Shown one piece after another: positions 1-11,700 of a stretch of 64,000 bases of DNA (within the stretch, counting starts at the first letter, position 1; each line of letters begins with the position of its first letter). The notes beneath the pieces were generated by a model. It made no database searches, was not told the origin of the DNA, and was given only the letters and a program-made list of their open reading frames with translations. Made by a program: the position numbers and the translations under genes. Source of the stretch: Cinnamomum chago (Eukaryota; Streptophyta; Magnoliopsida; Laurales; Lauraceae); the NCBI GenBank assembly GCA_038049695.1, contig CP142453.1, forward strand, positions 111,882,501 to 111,946,500, read 5' to 3'.

Positions 1-95
1 ATAGGTGATGCACTATGAATACCCCGCATCACCCTAGTGATTCAAATCCTAGGAAAGTGAAGGTCCCATCTACATTGCTGCCTTATATACTTCAC
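1..95. repeat. Fragment of dispersed repeat module B
   Basis: Positions 20-90 resemble 61765-61810 and 63455-63510, sharing the order 'ttcaaatc..aggaaagt..' followed by 'catctacattgct'. It is a short, diverged copy of the module described at 61085 and 63000. It lies in intron 11 of the protease gene or just beyond. No coding capacity is seen here or in 96-364. Confidence 0.5.
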
Positions 96-364
96 CTTTC
101 ACCGCATATCATTCACACTTCACCTGTTTAATGATCCTTAAGCAGAGCTCATTTGATCATGAATTCCCATTATTCTAACGCAAGCAAACACATTATCCCT
201 CTTTTTATCATGCATGTAAAATAGAGAAAGATAAAAGTTTGACCACTGTAAATTCCTAAAATGAAACAGAAGATAAAAGTAAACTGGGTGACCATCAGAA
301 TTCGGCAGTTGGAGGCACTTGGGCAAGAGAATTGCTGGTGACCTCTTGAGAAATCCTATTGCAA

Positions 365-632
365 CACTTTTTAAGCCACTTAAAGATGAGAATGGGCATG
401 TGTGTGTGTGTGTGTACTTTTTAAGCCACTTAAAGATGAGAATGGGCATGTGTGAGTGTGTGTACTTTTTAAGCCACTTAAAGATGAGAATGGGCATGTG
501 TTAAAGATGAGAATGCGCGTGTGTGTGTACTTTTTAAGCCACTTAAAGATGAGAATGGGCATGTGCTAAGATGAGAATGGGCATGTGTTAAAGATGAGAA
601 TGCGTGCGTGCGTGCGTGTGTGTGTGAGAATT
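365..632. repeat. Compound minisatellite with GT microsatellite
   Basis: Four long copies of a ~40-48 bp unit (core 'tttttaagccacttaaag' plus 'atgagaatgggcatgtg') start near 367, 415, 463 and 528. Shorter copies of the 'aagatgagaatg' part lie at 500-525 and 568-628. Each unit ends in a variable (GT)n run. Open frames over this region are products of the repeat and not genes. Confidence 0.9.
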
Positions 633-1130
633 CACCTGTTATGAAAGACAAACTGTGCAATCCCTGTCAAAACTGCACCCTTAAGTGATACTTTTAATGG
701 TGCATTTCAGCAGGGTCCCCCACCTCTGGCATCTGGGATTTTCATCCAGTGACTGTTAAGAGATTTACCCATAGCTGAGTTCAATAATCACCCAAATTGA
801 GACAACATCTTGACACAGTTCTTTGTATAGCCAGTGGCTACTATAAAGTACAACAAAGGATGCTAACCCAAACTAGAAGACTGAATTATAGGAAACCTAA
901 TTACATCATATAGGAAATCCTACTTCCATTATGAGGCAACGAGAAAGATTGTGAACTGTCAGAGAGGGTTGATCTATTCTAGACACTCATGTCTTGATGA
1001 TTTCAGCGGCATCTTGTGTAGAATAAACTTTTCCCAATGTCCAGAAGGGATCGAAGAAGTGAGATGGGGTCGAAGTTCGGGTCAATTAGGGATTGCTGGT
1101 CTCGATTTGTTTCAAACTTATCTCCATCAG
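633..1130. other. Intronic DNA, nothing recognised
   Basis: I see no exon of the neighbouring protease gene, no RNA gene and no transposon end here. The LINE relic begins to be readable only from about 1137. Confidence 0.5.
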
Positions 1131-1136
1131 TGACAA

Positions 1137-4100
1137 GTGTTGCTCAAAGTTTTCAAGGAAGCAGTGCCTGTTTTTTATGTTTTTCTGCCTAGAGATAAGG
1201 TTTCAGGAACTGGTACGGGGTTTGGTTATGTACATTTCAACATGGAGTGGGATGCTAATCGTGCTATGCAGGATTTTCTTTGGAATGATACCACTGATAA
1301 GAGAAATTTTCATTTGGTGAAATGGGATGTTGTTTGTAAACCTGTCGCTCACGGTGGGTTGGGTATTCGATCTATTGCGAATATGAATAAAGCGCTGATT
1401 GGTAATTGGTTGTGGAGGTTGGGTAATTCAGTCCAAGGGTTACGGAGACTGATTATTTTGGATAAGTATAAGGTGCGAAGGGAGGGGTGGTATGTTCTGG
1501 ATCTTCATTATAAGACTTCAGGTATTTGGAAGTTTGTGCTCTCTGTCAAAGGCAATTCTGATCGGTAAATTAGATATAAGGTTCATGATGGGAGAAGGAT
1601 TCAGCTCTGGAATGATGGATGATGTGGTCAGTCTAGCTTCAAGGATCTGTATCCTTCTCTTTTTGTTTAGGATAGGCGTCCTTTTGCTTTCATAGGCGAT
1701 AGTTTTCAACTCTTTGAAGGTTCAATTGTTTGGGATTTCCATTTTTGCTGTAATTTGCAGGATAATAAAGTTGCTGAGATAGGCAACATGCTTACACCCA
1801 GAGACGAAATATCTTTCTTTAGAAAGAATGGATAAAAGAGCCTGGTTCTATGGGTGATTTTTCAGTTAAAACTATTTATAACGTATTCATTAAATCTGAC
1901 GGAAGGGTGGAAGGTGCACATAGTTTTTGGAATTCCCTTGTTTCTCCTAGAGTTTTGGCTTTTTGTAGGGTGGCGAGATTGCATAAAATCCTCACTATCA
2001 AGGGCGGACCTACATGTATTAGGTTGGGGGCTCCAAAATTGAAAAAAGCCCATTAGGGCACTAAGGGAAGTATGGGTCAGCCCCCACTTAAAATAACCCA
2101 TAGCCCCCACCTCCCTTTCCCCAACTCAAAAATTCCACTTTTCCGATCTCTCTTTCCCTCTTCTCAAATCCCCCAAATCAGCTAACCCTCTGTCCCCGGC
2201 ATTGGCACGCCCCCACTATTCCTCCATTCGGCAAGTATCCATCTCTGTATTTAATAAATAAATAAATAAATAAAGCATAGGATTTCTAGAGTTATTAGAT
2301 ATTTTGGACTTAGTTGTAAGAGTTCTCTTTAGGTCCTGGGAACTGACATGAATGAGATTACAATCATGTATTCGGTCCCCTCAATGTACAATCATAGGAT
2401 TGCATTCATAGAATTAGCTCAGAATCGTAATTTGAAATAAGGGATCATTGAACACTATATTATGCTTCTCAAATTATCATTTTAACTTTTCATGGTGTAA
2501 ATGAAATGAATACATTCAGTGGTTTAAATGTATTTGGATTATTTGGATGCATTTCACAAATTCTCAAAACCCATTAAAATTTAAAAGATATGAAACTGAA
2601 AGTATTGATGATTATCATTAATCTAAGAATGTTAATGATTTGGATCAAAAAATTGTGAATCACAGATGATTCGCAAATTGCTCAAATCTTTCTACACTTG
2701 GAATATGGGTTTTGAAGAACGAACCTTATAACAATAGTACAAATGTCATATAGATTTTGATGATAGAATGTTGAGAAATTTACTAGAAAAATCACGGTAG
2801 AGGTCCCGTGCACCAAAAAGGCCCCAATAGTTTTATGAAAACCGGTCTTCCCACTTTTTTTTTTCTCATCACTTAATATCGAGATTGAGCAACAACATCG
2901 TCACTCTTCTCAAGTGACTATCCTAAGCCCCCTCAAATGAAAATCCCGGGTCCGCCACTACTCACTATGGATTACTTAAGACTATCCTAAGGCCCCCAAT
3001 AGTTTTATGAAACAAAATCGGTCTTCCCGCGGTTTTTTTTTTCCAGCTAGTGACGATATCATCACTTAATATCGAGATTGAGCAACAACATCGTCACTCT
3101 TCTCAAGTGACTATCCTAACTCCTAAGCCCCCCTCAAATGAAAATCATGGGTCCACCACTGCTCACTATGAATCAATTAAGAAGAAGATATGTCATCATT
3201 GCTAATAGTTGTCCGAAGTGCTTGAGGGATGAAGAAAGGGCTAGTCATTTGTTGATTCATTGTTCCTTCACATATAAAGGTTGGGCTGCTGTTATCAGTA
3301 AGTATGGCATGACTTGGGTTATTCCTAGAACTAATGAGGATCTTTTTGCACAATGGAATTATAGGGGTAATCCATCTTGTGCCAAAATTGTGTAGTTGTT
3401 ATCTCTCTATGTTAGTATGTGGAAGATTTGGCTAGAAAGGAATAATAGAATTTTATTTAAGTAAAAGTAAATCAGTTGACGAGATTGTTCGATCTATTGT
3501 CTGGACAGTTTCAGAATGGACAAGTAGTGCATCAGATTTTGTTGGGATTCGATCTTCAGAGATCATGGGCAGCTTGTTTTAATGGAAGAAGATGTTCTAA
3601 AACGATTCATACAGTGAGTTGGCATGCTCCTCCAGAAGGCGTTTTAAAGCTGAATTTTAGTGGTAGTTTTGTTCATAAAATTTGTATGGGAGGAATTGGT
3701 GGTGTTATTCATGATTGGAAAGGGAAGGTCGTGAAGAATTTTTCAGGTCCTGTTAATTCTTTAGATGCAAATGGCACTGAAATGCTTGCTTTGTTGTTGG
3801 GTTGCCGTGAATTGCGGAATTTGGGACGTCATAATACAATTATTGAAGGATACTCTTTTTCTGCTATTCAATGAAGGTCACGGAAAACTTGCTTTCCTTG
3901 GAGATTGGCAGATTGGGTGGAGGTGCAAGATATTTCTTCTCAAATGAATTTTACTTTTCATCACGTCTTGAGAGAAGCGAATGATATGGCAGATGATCTT
4001 GCTAGGGAAGGAGTCTTTCGTTTACACATTTCGTTTGATGTTAAGTTTTTTGAGTTGTTAGCTTTTCGCTTGCACCTCCGCTGTTTATTTTTCTTTGTTT

Positions 4101-4140
4101 TTTTCCCACTTTTCAATAAAATTTACTGTTATAAAAAATC
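1137..4140 (+). mobile_element. LINE (plant L1-type) 3' relic with RNase H
   Basis: This is the 3' third of a non-LTR retrotransposon ORF2, 5'-truncated and decayed. In order it reads: the post-RT region 'AMQDFLWNDTTDKRNFHLV' followed by 'GGLGIRSIANMNKALIGNWL' (1266-1420); the zf-RVT region 'FWNSLVSPRVLAFC' (1925-1965) and 'CPKCLRDEERASHLLIHC' (3212-3265); and a C-terminal RNase H 'WHAPPEGVLKLNFSG' (3620-3665) ending in 'HHVLREANDMADDLAREG' (3960-4013). The reading frame changes several times and there are stops. The zf-RVT region is split by the hAT element at 1999-3161. The 3' end lies near the A-rich stretch at about 4130. It runs antisense to the host gene. L1-type assignment is family knowledge; clade is not determined. 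Confidence 0.85.
1999..3161. mobile_element. Non-autonomous hAT-type element inside the LINE
   Basis: The element starts 'CAAGGGCGGACC' at 1999 and ends 'GGTCCACCACTG' at 3161, giving imperfect terminal inverted repeats. It is flanked by perfect 8-bp direct repeats CTCACTAT (1991-1998 and 3162-3169), which is the hAT signature. A second end plus CTCACTAT lies at 2951-2968, followed by 12 bases of LINE flank (2969-2980). The original element was therefore probably 1999-2960, and the terminal ~190 bp with TSD and flank was later duplicated in tandem (2811-2980 and ~2990-3182). Removing it restores LINE coding 'KILTMDYLRRRYVIIANSC'. No transposase is seen. Confidence 0.85.
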
Positions 4141-4910
4141 CTAACTCCATTATACTCTAGCCTAAAATAACTCAAATTCATTCTAGTACTCAAATTTATT
4201 TGCTTCCCTCTAAGTACATACTGATGTTTAATTTACAGTTTCAACTTTCAAGTGAGCTATTTTCTTAATAGTGGTATTGATCTGGTAATCTACAAAGACA
4301 AACATAACATGAAATCTTTTAAAATGTTAGGGAAGATATGACCTGAGTATTGCTACACTTGTTAAAGCCAGAGTTATCAATGGTTTTGTCATCCAACAAT
4401 GTTATATGGGTGCAGTTAAAGATTAAAACCAGCCATCTCAAAATTCGAAAGTACTACAGGAGCTAGGCCATCCCAAAAAGGTGCATTTCTAAGACAGTTT
4501 TAAGACCTTTAAGTAAAAATCTTAGAAAAAAATAAATAAATAAAGGGGCTATTGCTATTTAGATTACATCACTAAAATATCTCTATTTATTTAATTTTAC
4601 ATGATTTACCAGCACAATTCACATCTCGTATCTCTGAACTTCTAATAGAGCAATATACAATGACAGTTTTGGAGTTCAAGGACCTTCCAATTAATGTAAT
4701 ACAAAGAACAAATTCAGTTTTAAATTCTAACCAATGTAAAGAAATCTGTTACCGCCCATATATTTGGCCATTTACAGGACCCCTCAATGAAAGAAAGTTT
4801 AGGGTCTTGCTCCATTCAGAGTGGGTCCTGAGATTTGGATGACTCGGGTTGATTTTCATTCATGTAGATGTTAGATGTGTGCGTGATTATGACCAACCTT
4901 TCTGCTACAT
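4141..4910. other. Intron 11 DNA, nothing recognised
   Basis: AT-rich sequence between the LINE relic and a possible hAT end. No exon matching the next expected part of the protease (after 'SFNKQSK') was found on the minus strand anywhere in 1-5550. Confidence 0.5.
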
Positions 4911-5190
4911 GCAGTGGCAGAGGGAGTGGGGTTACAGAAGGGGCAATTGCCCCTCCTGGATTTCGTTATTTCTCTAGAATATAGGAGCAAAGTTTGGAGG
5001 CCTATTGGTTTTTCAAAATTTTGCCCCTCCTCATTATCTTGTTCCTTTATAAAAAAGGGAGAATTTAAAAAAATCTTTGAGGCTACTTTTGTCCTTTGCT
5101 TGCTTACAAAAAAGCAAGTAAATCATCTCCATGTTTTGAGGAGAGTTTCTCTCCAAAGGAGTGGTTTCTCTGTGGACGCTTTGAGATAAT
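4911..5190. mobile_element. Possible hAT-like terminal fragment
   Basis: The stretch begins 'CAGTGGCAGAGGGAGTGG' and continues with 'GGGGCAATTGCCCCTCC', a style of terminus common among plant hAT elements (CAGTGGCGGA-type ends with a 'gcccc' palindrome). No matching opposite end or 8-bp duplication was located, so this is at best a fragment. Confidence 0.3.
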
Positions 5191-5550
5191 CCTTACTTTA
5201 AAACTAGTTGGATTTTGGCTTATTGGGTATCCTTTGGATTGAAATAGGAGTTGATCCCATTGTATTTACATTAAAAAATATGAGCATTTTTTTCTTGGGG
5301 TTTGACATAGCATGCCCAGTATAACCCATGCACATCTCATCCATCTCTCTTAGGTGACAAAAGGACGGGCTCCTGTTACTCTAATCTATAATACTACAAT
5401 GCACGCTGGCTGGAAATCCTTCTTAGAATGCGATGTAACCTTTTCCTAAAACGTGCAGTGACAGTCCAAAGTTAATTATCATTGTAGTAGAACTCCATAA
5501 TATATAAGGAATGATCATTACAGTAGCTAGACTTGCAGTGAGTGGATTAC

Positions 5551-5706
5551 CTTTTGACTGCTTATTAAAAGACTTCGACACTATGTCAATCCTCATATTT
5601 TCTGGAGAGAAGAAGCTTAATACATGCTCGATCAATTTCTCATCCCACACTTCAAAAGCATAATCCCCATAGATAATATGCTCTTCTGAATAGAAATGCA
5701 AGTTCT
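5551..5706 (-). CDS. Nardilysin-like exon 11 (last in window)
   Basis: 156 bases, acceptor TCTCAG, donor CAAAAG|GTAATC. Encodes '[20 protein letters not shown]' then '[20 protein letters not shown]' and '[11 protein letters not shown]'. Joins exon 10 in frame across intron 10. The remainder of the protein is left of the window. Confidence 0.92.
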
Positions 5707-8700
5707 CTGAGACAGATGAATCCCCATAAACAGTTAGCTTCGATAAAAATAAAAAGAATTTAAATAACAGGATCAACAAAATACAATTGTGACTTTGAAC
5801 ATGCTTATGACATGCCAAAATAACAAAATAGAAAATAAGAAGAATGCAACTATGAAAGACAAAAAAAATTAACAAGTTGCAATTGACATTAAAAAAAAAA
5901 AGAAAAAATTTGTTATTTTTGACAAATGGATGCAAATTGAGGTAGCATATGATGCTCAATGAATAGAGACATTAACATCTCCCTTACCAGGTAATCCTTG
6001 TATCTAATAAGTGGCTGCAAAATGGACAACTACACCCAACAATCCACATTTAAAAATGATAAAAATTGGATGTTTAGAATCACCTGATAGAGAATGTTTT
6101 TTTTTCTTACAAGTAAAATATTATTCCACCAGAAAAACTAAAAAAAAAAAAAACAAAACAGCCACCCAAAAACAGGGATAAAACTTAAATACTAATAAAA
6201 ACTATACATCAAATATGATAGAAGGTCGAGAAATTCCTTCCCTGGCAAGACCATCCGCCATTGAGTTAGCCTCCCGTAAAATGTGACGAAAAGAAGCACC
6301 CATTTTTCTTGAGATATCATGCACCTCCTCCACCCAATATGCAATCCGCCAAGGATTAATAGCAGATAGCCTTCCCAGAGCCGCATTGAATAGCCAAGAA
6401 AGAATGTCCATCAATAATAGGATGTGACCATCCTATCCTTTCCAACTCACAGCACCCAATCAGAAGAGCATACAATTCAGCTTCGTTAGCACCCAGAGAA
6501 TCCACAAGCTCACAAAAATTCTAACAACATTTACAATCCAATTTCTGATAACTCCTCCAATACCTCCTTGATGAGTACTCCTTAAAAAGCTGCCATCGAA
6601 ATTCAATTTTAAGGTTCCAAGAGGAGGGCATATCCACTCAACTCTATGATGTACGCCATCGCCCTTTTAAAACTGAAGCCCAAGATCCATTAAGATCTGC
6701 CAAAGAGATTCCACCAAACTCTTTTCTGTTACTTGCCCACTCCGACACATTCCAAACAATGGATTGAGTTGTAATACCCTGGGCCAGTTTGGGCCCAGAT
6801 TCGTCCAACCCATAAGATAATGGGTTGGGCCGGGTTGTGTTAGTTTTGTTTTACTGTTTAGGGTCTGTTTACAACCCATTAATGGCCTTGTTATTTAAAA
6901 TTCAAAGGGAGCGGAGTTGTAAAGAAATGACATCCCCTTGGGAGGGCTATTTCGTTCAAATGCCCAGGGGAGTTCCCAGCAGGTAGAAATTTGAGGTTAT
7001 CCCCAGATCCTATTGCACACCCACTTCTTTATTAACTCCTCTGGTCTGATCGCCGATTCTCTCTGTTGGGTTGAAGAGGAGAGGAGGAGAAAGAGTACAG
7101 ACCATGAGTTTTCCACCGACAGGATTCGCTAGGAAGACGAGAAGACCAACTTCGGGGAGCTTAGTGCATGCTCTATTCAAGATCTCAAATCGCCCGGGCC
7201 ACGATCAGCTACACGAGGTGAGTGATCTTTCTAATTTGATAATATGAAAATTTGGGATGTTCTTTTAATTGATCAGCATGTGGATCTGTGTTTTGGAGAA
7301 AAACTGGAAACCCAATTTTCTGAGGGAATTCTGGGGTTTGGGCAGGACTCTAATATACTTGAGATCCAAACCCAGAACTCCCTTGGAAAGAAGAGACCCA
7401 ATCGCCAAGCCAAATTAGACCCAGGAGAATGAAACCTCATTATGGACACTGAGAAGTCCTGGAGAAATTCATTATTGTGCATATATGATAATCTGGTAGA
7501 GTTTGGTTTGAAGCAGTAGAGAAACCCCCATTTAGATCTTGATTAGTTAGTACAGTTTAGATTTTTGAATAAATAGAGTAATTCACATCATTGGGGAGAC
7601 ATCCAGAATTTTCCATTGCTAAAAGAGGGACAAGGTTGACAGGGTTAATGGCCCCATACCCCATCCGATGGGTGATCAGGTCCACAGATCTAGAGGGAAA
7701 CCCCTGGACGACCAAGGTGGACTAGGTCCCATGTGGGCCGGACCATTGGGGACCCACCATCTGATTGACCCAAGTGGCAGGAGCGTGAGCCCTGTTTTCT
7801 GGTTTCTGTCGACAGTGTTACACACTGTTGGAAATTCTGAAATTTCTTCTTTAGGCTGCACAATGATGATTGTTTAGTCCCTGATGGTATGGAAATTCAT
7901 CTCTTGAAAACATATTGTAGAGAAAGGAACAAACAGAGGAGAATAAGATTTTTACAGAACTACATGGTCCTAAACACCTCAGAAACAACAAGTCTTGTGG
8001 GACCCACTGGGCACCAAATCTGAGATCAGGACCAGCCATCTGGCTGGGCCCTTATGGGCGACTAGGGTGGCCTCGTCCCAGGTGGCCCGTACTGTTGGGG
8101 GCCCACCATCCTGTGTACAAAAGGGACGGGTGTGAGACCCTATTCTGGTCTCCCAAGTGACAGTGCCATACGCTGTTACCTTTAATTAGTTTGTGATATT
8201 GCTTTCTACACCCTGGGGATTCTGCATATTGCACAAACACACTTTTATGAGTATTTATAACTATAGGCAATTTCATGAATACTAGGTGTAGTATACTGTA
8301 TCCTCAAATTCTGTCATTTTGTATTCAGAACCCTGATCTAGTATATGATTCACAATTCCCTTTTTACGCTCATTCATTATTAGACCCCAAATGATTGAAT
8401 AGCAGGTGTACAAACTGTTCTTATAGTGATGTTTGGGCCCAATATATGAATTGAATAGCCCTGACCTGTATCTTGTATTAGGAACCTATTATACCCATGG
8501 AGAGTGTCTCTCATTAAATCCAGCACTTTGAGTGTGAGATTGAGAACTTAAAGAATTTTGGAACTCTCATTTCCTATAACAGAATTTTTATGTAGGACCC
8601 TCATTGCTTAAGTGGGTAGCATGAGAAATTATAATTGACCATATGAGTTACAAATTGAAATTCCCCTGACGGTTAGTCCACTTATTAATAGCATAGTGGT

Positions 8701-11700
8701 ATTAAATATGCAAAAGGAATTGGAATTTTATGGTGTATGGGTAATGCCACATAGACAGGTACCAATTTCGAATCGGAGTGGGGCATAGATGAACCCCGGT
8801 TTATGTGGGACTGCCCATGTATTAAAATGAATGGCATTGCATATTTTTCATAATTACTCACTGAACTATTCGTAGACATAGATGAATTAATGAACTACTC
8901 CCCTAATGCTATGAAGAATAGTGAACTTGATCACTCTACCGCAAGCACTGTACGGGATAATGAATACCGTATTTGGATCACCGGTGATGACAATTACTCT
9001 GAATATTGACTTTGAATAGTGAACCCCTTGTGGGTGCGGAGTGATAAGGTTGGACAGGGACTGAATTGATTAATGACTACTGAACCATTCTCCTATGGAA
9101 GAGCCTTACTTATGGAAATGACTTCCTTCCTGGAAGAAACTGAACCACTGAACCTCTCTTACGAGGGAGTCTTATTGAATTATAAGGAACCTTGATTGGG
9201 GAATATTGGACTTGACCAGTGCTAACACGCGGTTAGGAAATTGCATCATAAGAAATTCCATACGACCTCTTCTCATCTCATATCAACATCAGAACTCTTT
9301 CCTATCATTGGATTATTGAATTTGTGTTTATTACTTTGATTTATCGATTTAGAAATATTGCTCACCAGTTTACGGGCCACATGGGGGAGCATGGTGATGA
9401 GAAAGATCAGCCCTTGGATTTCAACCTACGTGGCTAATGGGAGAGCGTCCACAATCTTAGCCAGAGAACTTATAATCTAGAAATGAACTTCTTTCTCTTA
9501 ATGAAACTGAACTTTGAATTTGCTTATGCTCAGAACTTATTTCATAATCGACTTTTTATTATTTATCTTCTGACTTCAAATGATGTTTAAATAAATCAGA
9601 GGTATTGCCTAATTCTTTGCCGAATTTGACTTATAATGTGATCCTGAATTATTTATAGTAACGCTTCTGGAACTGGAAGAGCTTCAGATTTCGGGGCGTT
9701 ACAGAGTGATCTCTTCAATGAATTTACTGGTATTTCTGAACACTCTTCCTATTTATTTCCAACCAAATCTTCCAAATTGTAGCATATAAAACTAATTTCC
9801 AAAAAAACTTTCCCCGGCCACACTTGCTTCCCAAACGCCATTGTAGAAAAAGATCTTCAACAGGCCTCGGCATAACCCAATTCATATCTAAACAATTAAG
9901 CACAAAATACCAAACTTTACAGGCAAACTGTCAATGGATCAAAAATGACGCACAATTTCCTCATCTTTTAAGCACAAAGAGCAGCCATTAACTATAACAT
10001 AGGTCATAATTTTTTGCTTTCTTGTCACCCAACAAAAAGCTAAAACTCTTGGTGGAACTGAGGGATCCCAAAAAGAATTCCAACCATCCACTGGTCCAAG
10101 CATGTCATTCAAAACATTATAAAAAGACTTAACAGAAAACTGCCCTTTCACATCTGGTTTCCAAAGTCTATCATCAGTTTTATCAACTGACAAATAAATC
10201 TTATTAAGCATACCCATCAAGACAGCAAAATCAAAATTTTCAATATCTGTCAAATTTCTTCCGAAGGAAAGATTCCAAACACCACCTCCAGCCATAGTAG
10301 AAAAATTGTCAGCAACAAAGCCTTGTTGTCTACGATCCAACAAAAAAAGGTTTGAGAATTGATTGGACCTCACCAACTGCCCACACAAACCTGACCTGAA
10401 GACCATCATGGACCCTATACCAAGCCCAATGAGCAAGCTCCACCTGAACAAATAAAACAGACTTGCATAAACCAGAAGTTATTGTAGCTTGGATCAGAAC
10501 ACACCAACCACCATTACCCAGCTTATATTTACAAATAAGAAGTTGCTGCCACAAACCTTGTCCTGGCTCTCCCACCCTCCATAGCCACTTTCCCAACAAA
10601 GCTTTATTGACCCTCTCAACAGAACGGATACCAAAACACCTTGAGACTGTGTTTTACGCACTGTCTCCCATTGAACCAAATGATGCCTTTTCTTTTCAAC
10701 AGAATCATTCCAAAGGAAGTCCTGTTGAAGTCTTTCTATCCTCCACAAAACTTTTTTTGGGCAATGGAAGCGAGAAAGAAAATAGAGAGGAATGCTGGAA
10801 AGAACTGATTTAATCAGAGTAACATGACCTCCCATAGACAAATATCTACCCTTCCAAGAACTAAATTTCGTTTCTATCCGCTTCACAACCGGATCTCAAA
10901 GATGTTTCTTTGGTAATCCCAGATATAAAGGGAGCCCCAAATACTTAGAAGGAAGCTTACCGACTTTACACCAAAAACCATTTACCAAAAATGCAACATT
11001 ACTATCCTCTGTTCAAACACCAATCAACTCACACTTACAATGTTAATTTTCAAGCCCGATAGCAATTCAAACTGTAGAAATCAGGCCCATTCAGAAAGGG
11101 CCCAAGATAGTGGAGAACAAGCCCATCAAGCTATTGCCCAAATAACTCATGTGTGATAGCTGTAGTCAAACCTGTGTATATTGTACATACTATTTTTGTA
11201 GGCTATTAAATCTGTACACCTCATACTTACACTGTCATTAGATTTGATTGATTGCAATTTCAGCCCTGATTTGGGCCATTAGTAGCTATAAAACACAAGG
11301 TCGAGCCTATCTAAAAGACACGGCCAACATTCCTCACATCTCTTCTTCTTCTTCTCTTGTTTTATTCTACTGCTTGAGGCAAGTTTACACAAACCACTTC
11401 AAAATACACTTTAGATTATCCAACTGATCCAAAGAAGCATCAGAAAACATGATGGCATCATCTGCATACTGTAAATGTGTTACCTCAACATCAACATTAT
11501 CCACTACAAAACCTTTGATTAGAATATTATGCTTAGATTTCTCCATTAAGGCATGCAAAGCTTCCGCCACTATAACAAAGAGCATAGGAGATAGAGGATC
11601 TCCTTGCCGAAACCCTCTCGAACTTTTGAAGTAACCTTTTGGTGAACCATACACCAAAACAGAAAAGTGAGCTGAGGAAACACAGCCATGAATCCGCTTC

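Noticed and set aside
319-365. Possible further protease exon on the minus strand
   Set aside because: The translation does not match the expected next segment after 'SFNKQSK' and has no suitable splice sites.
138-660. Overlapping open frames rich in His/Thr and repeated 'PFSSLSGLKS'
   Set aside because: They are translations of the minisatellite and GT repeats.
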